Shown here in pieces: positions 1 through 8,110 of a stretch of DNA of 64,000 bases (its first letter is position 1; every line of letters begins with the position of its first letter). Position numbers and translations under genes: made by a program. The stretch is taken from positions 43,302 through 107,301 of the forward strand of contig NZ_WSTC01000021.1 of NCBI RefSeq assembly GCF_009789195.1. The letters run 5' to 3'. The notes under the pieces were generated by a model. It did no database searches, was not told the DNA's origin, and was given only the letters and a program-made list of their open reading frames with translations. The stretch comes from Paenibacillus sp. MMS18-CY102. GTDB taxonomy: Bacteria > Bacillota > Bacilli > Paenibacillales > Paenibacillaceae.

Positions 1-103
1 CCCGTCTTTTTCTTCGGATGTAGATGATTCCGTAAACGATTAGTGCGGCGGGGATGCCAATGGCCACTAACTGAATAATAGCGGTAGACCATACAAAGTT
101 CAT
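1..103 (-). CDS. Small membrane protein, N-terminal part only
   Basis: An ATG at 103-101 opens a frame running off the left edge of the window. The 34 visible residues begin MNFVWSTAIIQLVAIGIP, continue through a hydrophobic stretch (about residues 8-28), and end in a basic cluster (IRRKRR). This is the pattern of a single-pass membrane protein with a positive cytoplasmic tail. A GGAG Shine-Dalgarno sits at 115-112, eight bases before the ATG. Short one-TM proteins of this kind are common in Bacilli. No family can be named from the fragment. It follows the S-layer-homology gene pair on the same strand with a 21-base gap. Confidence 0.6.
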   Translation of the reverse strand, partial: MNFVWSTAIIQLVAIGIPAALIVYGIIYIRRKRR

Positions 104-124
104 AGGATAGGCTCCAATCTCAAG

Positions 125-703
125 CTACATAAGCGTTAATCCATCCCAAAATGACGGGGCGTGTTTAGCTTCAATTGAATTTACTTTGAGGCTCTCACTG
201 TCAATATCGAATGAGATTTTATATAAATCTTGAAGATCATCCTCATCGTGAAGCTCGTAGTAGCTTAGGATTGAGAACACAGGATGGAAACTGCCATTAG
301 GGTGTTTTTCATAGTAGTATTCCACATCGACAACGCCGCGAGATATTCTCCAATAACCGAATGTGCCATATTGCTGCAACACATCGGAAAGCGTGCTTAC
401 GCCCGGTATAATTCCTTTGTTAGTTCGCAATATAAAATCCGGTTCAGGCTCACCGACTGCATCAAAAAGAGAGATGTCCCATTCATCGATGTAATCATTA
501 TCATCAAAATAGTAGCCAAAATTGGATGTCGTATAGTTAAACTCTGGACCATCTAAAAAGGTGTCGACATCTTTTCTGGAGTCTCCGAACCGCAGAAATG
601 GCCTTTCATTTTTTCCAATGATGTTAAAATCATTCAGCGCAATAGGCTCCGCATTAAAATCAGGCAAGCGCGTAGGCGCCGTGAGCGGCAAGCTCGGCAG
701 CAA
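125..703 (-). CDS. C-terminal segment of a split S-layer-homology protein (hypothetical)
   Basis: The frame of 192 residues is acidic and rich in aromatic residues (FGYYFDDNDYIDEW, VDVEYYYEKHPNGSF), resembling an exported beta-rich domain. I do not recognise a family. Its only start at the 5' end is a TTG at 703 with no Shine-Dalgarno before it. It begins eight bases after the stop of the upstream S-layer-homology gene, in another frame. Removing one A from the AAAA run at 723-720 would fuse both frames (…YLMGKPSDRSLLPSLP…) into one protein of about 360 residues. I therefore think this is the distal part of that gene, broken by a frameshift or a sequencing error. Independent translation cannot be excluded. 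Confidence 0.55.
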   Translation of the reverse strand: MLPSLPLTAPTRLPDFNAEPIALNDFNIIGKNERPFLRFGDSRKDVDTFLDGPEFNYTTSNFGYYFDDNDYIDEWDISLFDAVGEPEPDFILRTNKGIIPGVSTLSDVLQQYGTFGYWRISRGVVDVEYYYEKHPNGSFHPVFSILSYYELHDEDDLQDLYKISFDIDSESLKVNSIEAKHAPSFWDGLTLM

Positions 704-710
704 GCTGCGA

Positions 711-1214
711 TCACTTGGCTTTTCCCATTAAGTAAGCAATCGCATCATTGCCGCTGTAGTTGAGGCCTTGTGCAGCCGCAATAATTTTGGCAGCGCGTGA
801 TCGCGTAATAGGCGCATTTCTCACCTTAGGATGAGGGATGCCTAGCGCAGGAAGGTTGTCCTCACTAGCCAAAATGTAAGGAAGGTTCGTCCAATTATAG
901 TTAGGGTCTTTGGTGTTAGGTTCTTCATTAAGATTATAAAATGGCCGGCATAGGGCGAGCAAAAACTCGGCCTCGGTTATAAGCTGGTCAGGCTTGAAGC
1001 TATGGTCTGCATAGCCTTTCATTACGCCTGTCATGATTGCCCATTGAACAAGCCGTTCTGCCCAATGACCTTTCACGTCGGTGGGCTCGGGGAGAAGAGT
1101 TCCCCAGTTCACTTCATTCGCCTCATCTTGGGCGGTTGCGCCCGCGGAGACAGCAAAACTAAATAACAGTGTAACAATCATAAGGCAAGAGAGAATGCGT
1201 TTGGCATCCATCAT
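711..1214 (-). CDS. Secreted S-layer-homology (SLH) domain protein, 5' part
   Basis: Residues 1-28 form a Sec signal peptide (MMDAKRILSCLMIVTLLFSF, cleavage near AGA-TA). An SLH domain follows at about 48-95, with the typical start VKGHWAERLVQWAIMTGVM and the GYADHSFKPDQLITEAEF segment. The beginning of a second SLH-like segment is at about 138-155 (ITRSRAAKIIAAAQG). SLH domains bind pyruvylated secondary cell-wall polymers, so the product should sit on the cell wall. AAAGGA lies ten bases before the start. The frame ends in YLMGKAK, and a one-base shift at an A4 run would continue it into the next frame at 703-125. An SLH protein with a C-terminal functional domain is the usual design, which supports a broken single gene. 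Confidence 0.8.
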   Translation of the reverse strand: MMDAKRILSCLMIVTLLFSFAVSAGATAQDEANEVNWGTLLPEPTDVKGHWAERLVQWAIMTGVMKGYADHSFKPDQLITEAEFLLALCRPFYNLNEEPNTKDPNYNWTNLPYILASEDNLPALGIPHPKVRNAPITRSRAAKIIAAAQGLNYSGNDAIAYLMGKAK

Positions 1215-1307
1215 AAAGGTTCAATCCTTTCGGCTGGCATTGATTCCTCTAATAACGGTTGCGTAATGATTATTGTGTATACGGTTTTGTTAAAGATTGG
1301 CTAAAAC

Positions 1308-2294
1308 TTATAACGGCTCCGCCCGATCCGCCGCATGCGTCACGCGATTGCGCCCGCCGCTCTTCGAGGCATATAGGGCTTGGTCCGCCTTGTGCAGCAG
1401 CGTCTCATCGGTATCCGACGGCGTAATCGTGGCTACGCCAATGCTGACGGTGACTTGGCAGCCGCCAAGCGTAGCTGCTTCGATCTGCGTTCGAAAACGC
1501 TCTGCGGCCAGCTTCGCATTGTCCCTTGTGCTATTCGGAGCAATAAGGACGAATTCTTCACCGCCATACCGCGCGACGATGTCGCTTCCCCGAGACATGG
1601 ACTGGAGCAGGTGGGCTAGGCTAGACAGGACCGCATCGCCTACAGGATGCCCGTGTGTATCATTAATTGTTTTGAAATGGTCAATGTCGACAATCAAGAG
1701 CGAGAAGGGCTGCCGCGTTCGTTGGAACAAGGCGATATTGGTGAGCAACTGCTCTTGGAAAAACCGCCGGTTGCGAAGCCCTGTGAGCGGATCGGTTGAT
1801 GCGAGCGCATCCAGCTGCTGGTTCAGCCTTAGCAATTCCTGCTGTTTGGACTCATATTCCGCATGCAGCAGCTCAAGCTTTTGATTCGCCTCGTTGGTCG
1901 CACGGTACAGCTCCTCTAGCTTGGTTTTGGTATGAAGAATATCTTTCTCATGCTCAATCCGCTTGCGCATCTCGACGACGACGCAATCGAAGGCCAGTTC
2001 CCCATCACGCTCCATCTGAACGCCGTTAAGAAGTACAGGAACATCCTGCTGGTCCAACGTCCGAAGGGAGAAATACATTTCCTTCACATGCCCATAGAGC
2101 TGAATATAGGGGTAGAAATAGGTGTGAAAAAATAGTTTGTTCGTCACGGACATCATCGTTTCGACATGTTGGCCGAGCAGTTGCTGGCTTTCATAGCCGA
2201 GCATCGCTGCTAATGTATGGTTAACCGATCGAATAACGCCGGTGCCTGTAATCGAAAAATAACCGCAAGGGGCATAGTCTAACTGAGTATCCAT
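1308..2294 (-). CDS. PAS-coiled-coil-GGDEF diguanylate cyclase, RsbQ-linked
   Basis: The 328-residue protein has a PAS domain (about 5-110, with YAPCGYFSITGTG and AAMLGYES), a coiled coil (about 112-165), and a complete GGDEF domain (about 168-322). It probably makes cyclic di-GMP from GTP in the cytoplasm. The signature loop is GGEEF at 244-248, catalytically competent. An RGSD at 235-238, five residues upstream, is the allosteric I-site for product inhibition. It lacks transmembrane segments. It lies 25 bases after an RsbQ-type hydrolase gene on the same strand, so the two are probably co-transcribed. In B. subtilis RsbQ activates the PAS domain of phosphatase RsbP; here the output domain is a cyclase. 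The pairing of RsbQ hydrolases with PAS proteins of varied output is established; the signal is not known from the sequence. Confidence 0.9.
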   Translation of the reverse strand: MDTQLDYAPCGYFSITGTGVIRSVNHTLAAMLGYESQQLLGQHVETMMSVTNKLFFHTYFYPYIQLYGHVKEMYFSLRTLDQQDVPVLLNGVQMERDGELAFDCVVVEMRKRIEHEKDILHTKTKLEELYRATNEANQKLELLHAEYESKQQELLRLNQQLDALASTDPLTGLRNRRFFQEQLLTNIALFQRTRQPFSLLIVDIDHFKTINDTHGHPVGDAVLSSLAHLLQSMSRGSDIVARYGGEEFVLIAPNSTRDNAKLAAERFRTQIEAATLGGCQVTVSIGVATITPSDTDETLLHKADQALYASKSGGRNRVTHAADRAEPL

Positions 2295-2319
2295 TTCCGC
2301 GAGCGCCTTTCTCCAGGGC

Positions 2320-3126
2320 CTACATGCAGGCCAGATATTGTTTGATGAGGCTTGTCGTTTCTTCGGGGTGGCTCAAGTGCGGATAGTGGCCCTTGGCCGC
2401 CATTTGCATCAGCGTACTATTCTTTAAGTGGGCGTGCAAATAGTTGCCGACCTCGATTGGCGCGATGCTGTCATCCGAGCATTGAAGAATAAGGGACGGA
2501 ACCGAAGCTTGGGCGAGCTCCACCCGGCAATCCGATAGGAAAGTCACCTCTGCGAATTCCCTTGCGATATGCGGGTCTCTGGAGCAGAAGCTTCGTTCCA
2601 GCTCGCTGGTGAGCTCTTTTCGCTCGGGATTTTGCATAACGATTGGCGCTAAGTAGCTGGCCCAGCCGATGAAATTCATCTGCATCATTTGAAGCAGTTC
2701 TTCAATGTCTTGCTTATTAAAGCCTCCGTAATAATCGGGCAGGTCATTCATATAGCACGGCGATGGCCCGAGCATAATTAACCGTTCGAACAAATGCGGA
2801 TGCTCGATCGAGGCGAGCATGCCGATCATGCTGCTGACCGAATGCCCGACGAAGATGGCGTTGCTTAGTTGCAAAGTGTTCATAATTTCAACAATATCTT
2901 GTGCATATCCCCGTAGGTTGTTGTATCGGCCCGTATGATAGAATTGAATCTGGGAGTCCCCAGAACCCACATAATCGAATAGGACAATCCGGTACTGGGC
3001 TTCAAAATGGGGGACGATATGCCGCCACATCGTCTGGTCACAGCCAAAACCGTGAGCGAACACAATAGCTTGCTCGCCTTGGCCCAGAACTTGTACATTA
3101 TTGCGCTTTAAGTAGTTCGTTGTCAT
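2320..3126 (-). CDS. rsbQ: RsbQ-like alpha/beta hydrolase, partner of a PAS sensor
   Basis: At 268 residues this has the length and fold signature of RsbQ. The oxyanion motif is at FAHGFGCDQTMW (23-34) and the nucleophile elbow is GHSVSS with Ser96. Asp219 and His247 (KGHYPHLS) complete a triad at the same numbers as in B. subtilis RsbQ. In that system a hydrolysed small hydrophobic ligand lets RsbQ switch on the PAS domain of RsbP during energy stress. Here the next gene encodes a PAS-GGDEF protein, so the module probably feeds cyclic-di-GMP synthesis instead of the sigma-B cascade. The start is the ATG at 3126; GGA is present in GAAAGGACTCTCC just upstream. Confidence 0.9.
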   Translation of the reverse strand: MTTNYLKRNNVQVLGQGEQAIVFAHGFGCDQTMWRHIVPHFEAQYRIVLFDYVGSGDSQIQFYHTGRYNNLRGYAQDIVEIMNTLQLSNAIFVGHSVSSMIGMLASIEHPHLFERLIMLGPSPCYMNDLPDYYGGFNKQDIEELLQMMQMNFIGWASYLAPIVMQNPERKELTSELERSFCSRDPHIAREFAEVTFLSDCRVELAQASVPSLILQCSDDSIAPIEVGNYLHAHLKNSTLMQMAAKGHYPHLSHPEETTSLIKQYLACM

Positions 3127-3227
3127 GGAGAGTCCTTTCTGGCGATTCCAGGCCGAATCAGCTTTTGTAATAGATTAGTGCCTATTATATCGGATTCACA
3201 TGAATAATGGGCCATAGGGGAGAAACA

Positions 3228-3854
3228 ATGCCGAAAATTAATCGTTTATATGCCCTAATGCTCGTCGTTGTTGCGGGATTTATCGGTTATGTGCTTTATA
3301 AAAATTTTGTCTATGACGCTGGGGCAAATGCCTTTCTTCAGCATAAGACGGGACGGGCGGTTCATCTTCCAGTATGGCTGAAAATTATGAACATCCATAT
3401 TGGGGTGGCCATTCTGGCTATGCTGTGCGGCGCCCTTAACTTCCTGCCCAAGCTGCATGCCACCCATCGCAAGCTGCATCGGGCTAATGGCTATATGTAC
3501 GTCACGTCCGTAATGCTAGTATCGCTGACCTCCGGCTACATGGCGCCATATTCGACAGGGGGCAAAGCGGTAAGTATCGCTTTTAACTTGCTCAATATCG
3601 TCTGGCCGGCCATGACGGTTATTGCGATTATGCGCATTCGCAAGAAACGCGTTCAAGCCCATCGCGAGTGGATGGTGCGCAGCTACGCGTATTGTTTCAC
3701 GAATATGCTGATCCATCTAGTCACCTGCATGTTGCATAATGGGGCAGGTGTCGCCTATGTTACAAGTTATACGATTAGCGTGTATAGTTCGCTGATATTG
3801 CTTCCGTTAGCGGCGGAGGCTGTGAACCGGCAATGGCGCGTGATGAGGAGATAA
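3228..3854 (+). CDS. DUF2306 family membrane protein
   Basis: This is a polytopic membrane protein of 208 residues with about six hydrophobic helices. It has the DUF2306 hallmarks: a long second helix pair around HIGVAILAMLCGALNFLP, the HRKLHRANGYMYV loop with conserved histidines, and HREWMVRSYAY near the fifth helix. The function of the family is unknown; the histidines could hold metal or heme, which is my inference. The ATG at 3228 is preferred over the in-frame ATG at 3207 because AGGGGAGA lies five bases before it. A paralogue is encoded at 25902-26546. The gene is divergent from rsbQ and closed by its own terminator. Confidence 0.8.
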   Translation: MPKINRLYALMLVVVAGFIGYVLYKNFVYDAGANAFLQHKTGRAVHLPVWLKIMNIHIGVAILAMLCGALNFLPKLHATHRKLHRANGYMYVTSVMLVSLTSGYMAPYSTGGKAVSIAFNLLNIVWPAMTVIAIMRIRKKRVQAHREWMVRSYAYCFTNMLIHLVTCMLHNGAGVAYVTSYTISVYSSLILLPLAAEAVNRQWRVMRR

Positions 3855-3870
3855 CCGGAGAGTGGTTCAT

Positions 3871-3918
3871 AAAAAGCTGTAATCGAAGGCCGAAGGGCAT
3901 ATCGTTGCAGCTTTTTTT
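3871..3918 (+). terminator. Rho-independent terminator after the DUF2306 gene
   Basis: The arms AAAAAGCTGTAATCGA (3871-3886) and its imperfect complement ending in GCAGC are followed by a run of seven T. It lies 17 bases after the stop codon and also separates this unit from the Fur-controlled promoter. Confidence 0.8.
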
Positions 3919-3939
3919 GGCGGTTCGAAAAAACGGTTG

Positions 3940-3974
3940 TTGACGGCTCTAATTAAGAATGATAATCTTTATCA
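3940..3974 (+). promoter_or_regulatory. Fur box over a sigma-A-type promoter
   Basis: TGATAATCTTTATCA at 3960-3974 matches the Bacillus Fur 7-1-7 consensus TGATAATNATTATCA with one mismatch. It covers GATAAT (3961-3966), the likely -10 of a promoter whose -35 is TTGACG at 3940-3945 (spacer 15). This arrangement predicts iron-dependent repression of the siderophore-binding protein gene that follows. Confidence 0.75.
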
Positions 3975-4016
3975 ATAAAAGAGCTTGGGGGCAGGCTCTA
4001 CTATTTCTACATAACG

Positions 4017-4790
4017 ATGGAGGTTAATCATCTTCAGATGATCTCCGTTGGCCTGAAGCCAATCGGCGCGCTGGACTATTTGCTGGATACGCCTGATCCT
4101 GCTTTCAAGGGGATTGAAAATGTAGGCACTGGCGAAGCGATTAACTATGAGAAAATTTTGGAGCTGCAGCCGGACCTGATCATTGCCGCTGACCTGGAGA
4201 AGGATGCTTACGACAAGCTGGCCAAAATCGCGCCAACAGTCGTGGTGCCTTGGATGGTCTACGACGTATTCGGCCATGTGAAAGAAATGGGCGAGATTCT
4301 AAACCGCCAAGCAGAGGCGGAAGCTTGGAAAACGCAGTTTGACGCGAAAATTCAAGCCGCGAAGGAGCAAATTATCGGCAAAATCGGCGAAGGCAAAACA
4401 TTCGCCATCTACCGCGTCGATCCGAAGGAATTTTACGTATATGGCGTCCGCAACATTGGATTCACGCTGTATAAGGCGCTAGGCTTGCAAAGCCCGCCGC
4501 TTGTACAGAAGGAAATCGACAAGGACCCGAACTTCTGGGCAACGCCGATCTCGCTAGAGGTGCTGCCTGATTATGCGGCGGACTATGTCTTCCTTATTAA
4601 GCTGGATGGGGAAGAAGCGGCTGATCGGTTCGAGGAAATTAAGCAATCTAAGCTGTGGCAAAACCTGCCGGCTGTGAAGAATAACCATGTGTATGAAATC
4701 ACGATGGACAAATGGCTGGGCTACACGCCGCATGACATTGAAGTGCAGCTGCAAGATGCAGTCCGGTTGTTGACGGAAGACGCACAATAA
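4017..4790 (+). CDS. Iron-siderophore ABC substrate-binding protein, N-terminally truncated
   Basis: The 257 residues match the FecB/FhuD-like periplasmic-binding fold from the first lobe onward: SVGLKPIGALDYLL, an ILELQPDLIIAAD loop, VFGHVKEMGEILN, and a C-terminal lobe ending in WLGYTPHDIEVQLQDAV. The lipoprotein signal, lipobox and about 60-80 residues of the first lobe are missing; full members have roughly 320-340 residues. The open frame upstream contains no start and closes at a TAA at 3963, and only 43 bases separate the Fur box from the ATG. GGAGG at 4019-4023 could serve the ATG at 4035. An internal deletion between leader and codon about 70 is the simplest reading; the product would not be exported, so the gene is probably non-functional. 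Confidence 0.75.
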   Translation: MEVNHLQMISVGLKPIGALDYLLDTPDPAFKGIENVGTGEAINYEKILELQPDLIIAADLEKDAYDKLAKIAPTVVVPWMVYDVFGHVKEMGEILNRQAEAEAWKTQFDAKIQAAKEQIIGKIGEGKTFAIYRVDPKEFYVYGVRNIGFTLYKALGLQSPPLVQKEIDKDPNFWATPISLEVLPDYAADYVFLIKLDGEEAADRFEEIKQSKLWQNLPAVKNNHVYEITMDKWLGYTPHDIEVQLQDAVRLLTEDAQ

Positions 4791-4840
4791 AGAGAAGAGG
4801 CCATAAGGCCCGATAGATAGGGATAGAAGTGGAATAAAAG

Positions 4841-4885
4841 AAGAGCTGGAGCAGAAAGCCGGTTAGGCGGACTGCTTCAGCTCTT
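4841..4885. terminator. Bidirectional terminator between convergent genes
   Basis: AAGAGCTGGAGCAG (4841-4854) pairs with CTGCTTCAGCTCTT (4872-4885) apart from one internal mismatch. The minus-strand side is followed by a pyrimidine tract. It separates the binding-protein gene from the convergent pentapeptide-repeat gene. Confidence 0.65.
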
Positions 4886-4900
4886 TGGTATTTGTAAGGC

Positions 4901-5755
4901 CTAACGATTGGCGCTGGAGCCGGGCCAATAGGGCGGTCTCGCCAGTGATGGGGGCAGCTTCGTTGTTGCATCGCCTTTGGCCGCATTCACTTGAAACTGC
5001 GTGAGGAAGAGGCTGCCTTCCAGATTGGCGCCGCGCAAATCCGCATCGCGGAAATCTGCACCGATGAGATCGGCCCATCGGAGGTCAGCCTGCCGCAAGT
5101 CGGCCGCAATCAAGTAAGCGCCGCGCAGATTAGCTGACCGCAGATCGGCCCCCTTCAGGTTAGCGCCGATGAGGTCGGCGCCACGCCCGATTTTTTTGTT
5201 GCGGATCGGTGGAAGGTTATGCTGGCGAATGGCTGTCTCGCGTACAAGCTCAGCTGTCCGCAGCAGCAGGATGTTAACTTCGGCACGATGTGCCGCTACG
5301 TTGAGCTGTAAGATCGCTTCCGGGGCGAGCCTCGTTAACCGAGTCGTCTCGTCCAGCGCTGCTTGAAGCTCGGCATGGATGGCTGAAGCAGCCGGCAGGC
5401 CCAGCGCCTCGGCCAAATACCAGAGCAGCTCATGAAGCTGCCGCATGATCGGGAACACGCCGAATATCGTTTGTGCCGTCTCGGGGAACTGGCGCCAGTC
5501 ACGCCCTTCGGAAGTGTATTGCGACAGATGTTGTCCCGCGCCAAAGCAGTCGTAGACCGTACAGCCGCGGAAACCACGGTCCCTTAATGTTGTATGGACG
5601 CCGCAGCGAAAGTTCGCTTGCAGATTCGGGCACGCTTGCCCGGCTTTCTTATCAATTGCAAAATCAGATGAGGCCGCAAAATCCAAAGCGACGCAGCATA
5701 AGCCAAAACAGCTTTCACAGTCCGCTTGTAGGGTGTTTGTATCGTAAGTCGTCAT
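4901..5755 (-). CDS. Pentapeptide-repeat protein with cysteine-rich N-terminus
   Basis: The 284-residue protein has an N-terminal cysteine-rich segment ([12 protein letters not shown], then [19 protein letters not shown]) that could bind a metal. A helical middle part (about 95-185) follows. From about 195 to 250 there are at least ten tandem A(D/N)LxG/xA pentapeptides ([20 protein letters not shown] and onward), which build a right-handed quadrilateral beta-helix. Proteins with this order recur in Paenibacillus and Bacillus, but I know no assigned role. Some pentapeptide-repeat proteins mimic DNA and protect gyrase; the cysteine cluster argues for a different job here. It is cytoplasmic as no signal peptide is seen. 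Confidence 0.85.
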   Translation of the reverse strand: MTTYDTNTLQADCESCFGLCCVALDFAASSDFAIDKKAGQACPNLQANFRCGVHTTLRDRGFRGCTVYDCFGAGQHLSQYTSEGRDWRQFPETAQTIFGVFPIMRQLHELLWYLAEALGLPAASAIHAELQAALDETTRLTRLAPEAILQLNVAAHRAEVNILLLRTAELVRETAIRQHNLPPIRNKKIGRGADLIGANLKGADLRSANLRGAYLIAADLRQADLRWADLIGADFRDADLRGANLEGSLFLTQFQVNAAKGDATTKLPPSLARPPYWPGSSANR

Positions 5756-5789
5756 GGTGCGTAGTCCTCCCGCATTAGTTATGCAGTAT

Positions 5790-6218
5790 TTATTTTACCA
5801 TCTCGATTGAGAGGCTGAGCTTGTAATTGCCATAGGCGAGCACTTCGTCCAACAAAGCATTAAGCGCCGTACCGCTGCTTAAGCGAACGCGCATCCAGTA
5901 GCAGCCTTCGCCGCTGACGCGATGCACCTCAATGATTTCAGGGCGGGAGCGGGCGAATGCGAGGAAGCCTGTATGCGCGGTATTGGATTTCATGAAAACC
6001 GTCACGAATGCGAGGACGCTTTGCCCGATTTTGCCGGGATTCCACCGTAATGTATAGCCATCGATGACACCGAGGTCATGAAGCTTGCGTACACGTGCGC
6101 CAACCGCTTGCCCGGATAGATGGACGAGCTGCCCGATTTCCTTGTGGGAACGGAGAGAATTGTCTAATAAGCATTGTAAAATTTGCAGGTCGGTATCATC
6201 AAGCGTTAGATTCGCCAT
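5790..6218 (-). CDS. Lrp/AsnC family transcriptional regulator
   Basis: The ATG at 6218 ([18 protein letters not shown]) follows AAAGGAAAC at a good distance and gives 142 residues, the usual Lrp length; longer versions add an unrelated leader. Residues 5-65 form the AsnC helix-turn-helix ([30 protein letters not shown]). The rest is the RAM/ligand-binding ferredoxin-like domain ([31 protein letters not shown]). It is divergent from the metallo-hydrolase/acetyltransferase pair at 6347-7550, which it may control together with itself. The ligand, probably an amino acid, cannot be read from the sequence. Confidence 0.9.
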   Translation of the reverse strand: MANLTLDDTDLQILQCLLDNSLRSHKEIGQLVHLSGQAVGARVRKLHDLGVIDGYTLRWNPGKIGQSVLAFVTVFMKSNTAHTGFLAFARSRPEIIEVHRVSGEGCYWMRVRLSSGTALNALLDEVLAYGNYKLSLSIEMVK

Positions 6219-6346
6219 CTTCGTTTGTTTCCTTTCACTATGAAAGTAAATGCGGCGTGATGCATTCGCCAAGTCGTATGGCGGGGCCATCCCGTATGCT
6301 ACTATAGTTATTGTAACAGAATTATCCATCTAATAGATCGGGGGCA

Positions 6347-7111
6347 ATGATGATGAACATTCAACTGATTCGCCATGCGACGCTTGGCATTGAGTATGCG
6401 GGGGTTCGCTTCCTCGTCGATCCTATGTTCAGTGAAGCGGGTGTTAATCCGCCTATTATAAATACGGAGAATGATCGGCGCAATCCGCTTGTCCCGTTGC
6501 CGGGCAAGGTGGATGCGTGGTTCGCGCCCGATGCTATACTCGTGACGCATCTGCATGGCGACCATTGGGACGCGGCGGCGTCAGAGTCATTATCCAAGCC
6601 GGTTCCTTTGTTCTGCCAGCCGGGCGATCAGGAAACGTTCCGTACTGCAGGGTTTCAAAGTGTGATAGAGATTACGGAAGCATCCGTTGCCTACAATGGC
6701 GTAACGTTGACACGCACAGGCGGCCAGCACGGTACAGGCGAGATTGGACAGCGGATGGGGAAAGTGTCGGGCTTTGTCCTGCAAGCAGAGGGCCATCCAA
6801 CCGTGTATATCGCAGGCGACACGATCTGGTGCGATGAGGTGCGTGAAGCGCTGGACCGCTATAAGCCGGATTTAACAATCGTGAATGCAGGCGGGGCGCG
6901 CTTCGTTATCGGGGACCCGATTACGATGGATGCGGATGATGTGGCCGCCGTATGCCGTTATGCACCCCATACGCAAGTTGCTGCTGTCCATATGGACGCA
7001 ATTAATCACTGTTTAGTTACACGGCAACAGCTGCGCGAGCGGCTTGCGGCGGAACAATTGCTGGAGAACGTATTGATTCCCGAGGATGGTGAGTGGTTTG
7101 GCGGACGATAA
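6347..7111 (+). CDS. UlaG-like metallo-beta-lactamase-fold hydrolase
   Basis: The 254-residue protein has the MBL fold: IRHATLGIEYAG near the N-terminus, FLVDPMFS, then the zinc motif THLHGDHWD (about 67-75), a second-metal Asp in VYIAGDTIWCDE, and a late His in AAVHMDAINHC. This is the UlaG/RomA-like branch that acts on small cyclic or phosphorylated substrates; the substrate is unknown. Three consecutive ATG codons follow GGGGG at 6340-6344, and the first or second may be used. It overlaps the next gene by 26 bases, pointing to translational coupling. Confidence 0.85.
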   Translation: MMMNIQLIRHATLGIEYAGVRFLVDPMFSEAGVNPPIINTENDRRNPLVPLPGKVDAWFAPDAILVTHLHGDHWDAAASESLSKPVPLFCQPGDQETFRTAGFQSVIEITEASVAYNGVTLTRTGGQHGTGEIGQRMGKVSGFVLQAEGHPTVYIAGDTIWCDEVREALDRYKPDLTIVNAGGARFVIGDPITMDADDVAAVCRYAPHTQVAAVHMDAINHCLVTRQQLRERLAAEQLLENVLIPEDGEWFGGR

Positions 7112-7550
7112 GCGTGGCGATAACCTGGCCGGTGGCATTCTTATCTCAACGGACCCGAGCCTGCTTAACGTCGAGGAAGCTTATGATTATCTTCATAAGC
7201 ACATGTACTGGGCTGCCAATCTGCAATTCGATGTGTTTCAGAAGGCAGTGCAACATTCAGCGGTTGTCGTGGCTGCTTATGATATGGAGGCTGATAAACG
7301 GCTTGCCGGCTTCGCGAGAGTCATCTCGGACCGTGCAACATTCGCTTATTTGGTTGATGTTTTCGTCGTTGCGGAGTACCGGGGGCAGGGCATATCGAAG
7401 CGGATGATGCATACGCTGATGGAGCATCCCGATTTGCAAGGCTTGCGGCGGTTTTTGCTCGTGACGAAGGATGCGCATGGCCTGTACGCCCAGTTTGGGT
7501 TCGAGCCATTGCAGGATGAGGGCAAGTGGATGCACATTTATAAGCCTTAA
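7086..7550 (+). CDS. GNAT family N-acetyltransferase
   Basis: The 154-residue protein carries the GNAT acetyl-CoA-binding signature VAEYRGQGISKRMMHTLMEH (about 97-116) after the beta-strand AYLVDVFV, and ends in the typical YAQFGFEPL segment. Such enzymes transfer acetyl from acetyl-CoA to an amine. The ATG at 7086 lies inside the end of the preceding gene; a GTG follows at once (7089). The two genes should form one transcript. Confidence 0.85.
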   Translation: MVSGLADDKRGDNLAGGILISTDPSLLNVEEAYDYLHKHMYWAANLQFDVFQKAVQHSAVVVAAYDMEADKRLAGFARVISDRATFAYLVDVFVVAEYRGQGISKRMMHTLMEHPDLQGLRRFLLVTKDAHGLYAQFGFEPLQDEGKWMHIYKP

Positions 7551-7557
7551 GCTTAAA

Positions 7558-7603
7558 AATGGCTATGAGCGAGCGCCGATTGCGGCGGCTGTTCATAGCC
7601 ATT
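7558..7603 (-). terminator. Terminator for the VOC gene
   Basis: AATGGCTATGA (7558-7568) and TCATAGCCATT (7593-7603) are perfect 11-base arms. Read on the minus strand the hairpin is followed by TTTTT, so it terminates the VOC-family gene. It may also stop the convergent acetyltransferase transcript, though the plus side lacks a T run. Confidence 0.75.
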
Positions 7604-7609
7604 GCTTCG

Positions 7610-8032
7610 TTACATTTCGCGGCTGATCATGAGCTTATTGCCGTCCGGGTCTTTAATCACGAACCAGTGGCCATGTTCAATTCCGGTAACGAGCTCTACG
7701 CCGATGGATTTTGCAAATTGCAGTGCCCCCTCCAGGTCATCAGTTGGGAACACGCAAGCGGGCGTCTCGATTGGGGGCGCTCCCTCTGGACGGTCGCCTC
7801 CCCACTTGGGCATCGTATCCAAGATGACTCCCGTGCCTTGCATGGGCAACGGGCAAAGGTGGCCGGCTATAATCGGGCAATCGAGCTCTTGGATGCCGAG
7901 CAGCCGACAGTACCAACTGCGGGCTTTCTCGATGTCACGAACAGGCAAAAACACGCTGCCTACTTTATTTTTAATGGGATTGGCACTGGGCTGCGTTGTC
8001 CGGGCAGTGGAAGCTGGAGATTGTTCGATCAC
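7610..8032 (-). CDS. VOC family (glyoxalase/bleomycin-resistance fold) protein
   Basis: The 140-residue protein is one VOC module: KVGSVFLPVRDIEKARSWYCRLLG (23-46), then VILDT, ACVFPTDDLEGALQFAKSIGV, and the C-terminal HGHWFVIKDPDGNKLMIS. The His in the second repeat and the terminal acidic pattern fit a metal-binding vicinal-oxygen-chelate site, but the substrate cannot be told. The first ~20 residues are a low-complexity extension. It is a single gene between a hairpin terminator and a divergent small membrane protein gene. Confidence 0.8.
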   Translation of the reverse strand: MIEQSPASTARTTQPSANPIKNKVGSVFLPVRDIEKARSWYCRLLGIQELDCPIIAGHLCPLPMQGTGVILDTMPKWGGDRPEGAPPIETPACVFPTDDLEGALQFAKSIGVELVTGIEHGHWFVIKDPDGNKLMISREM

Positions 8033-8110
8033 GGTTTTTCCTCCCTTTATGAATGAATTGCGTATACAATTATACTACCAGAAAATAACTGAAATGGGTG
8101 TGGTGTTTGT

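Noticed and set aside
1297..1884. Plus-strand open frame of 195 residues
   Set aside because: Antisense to the GGDEF domain; product is Ser/Arg-rich and without motif.
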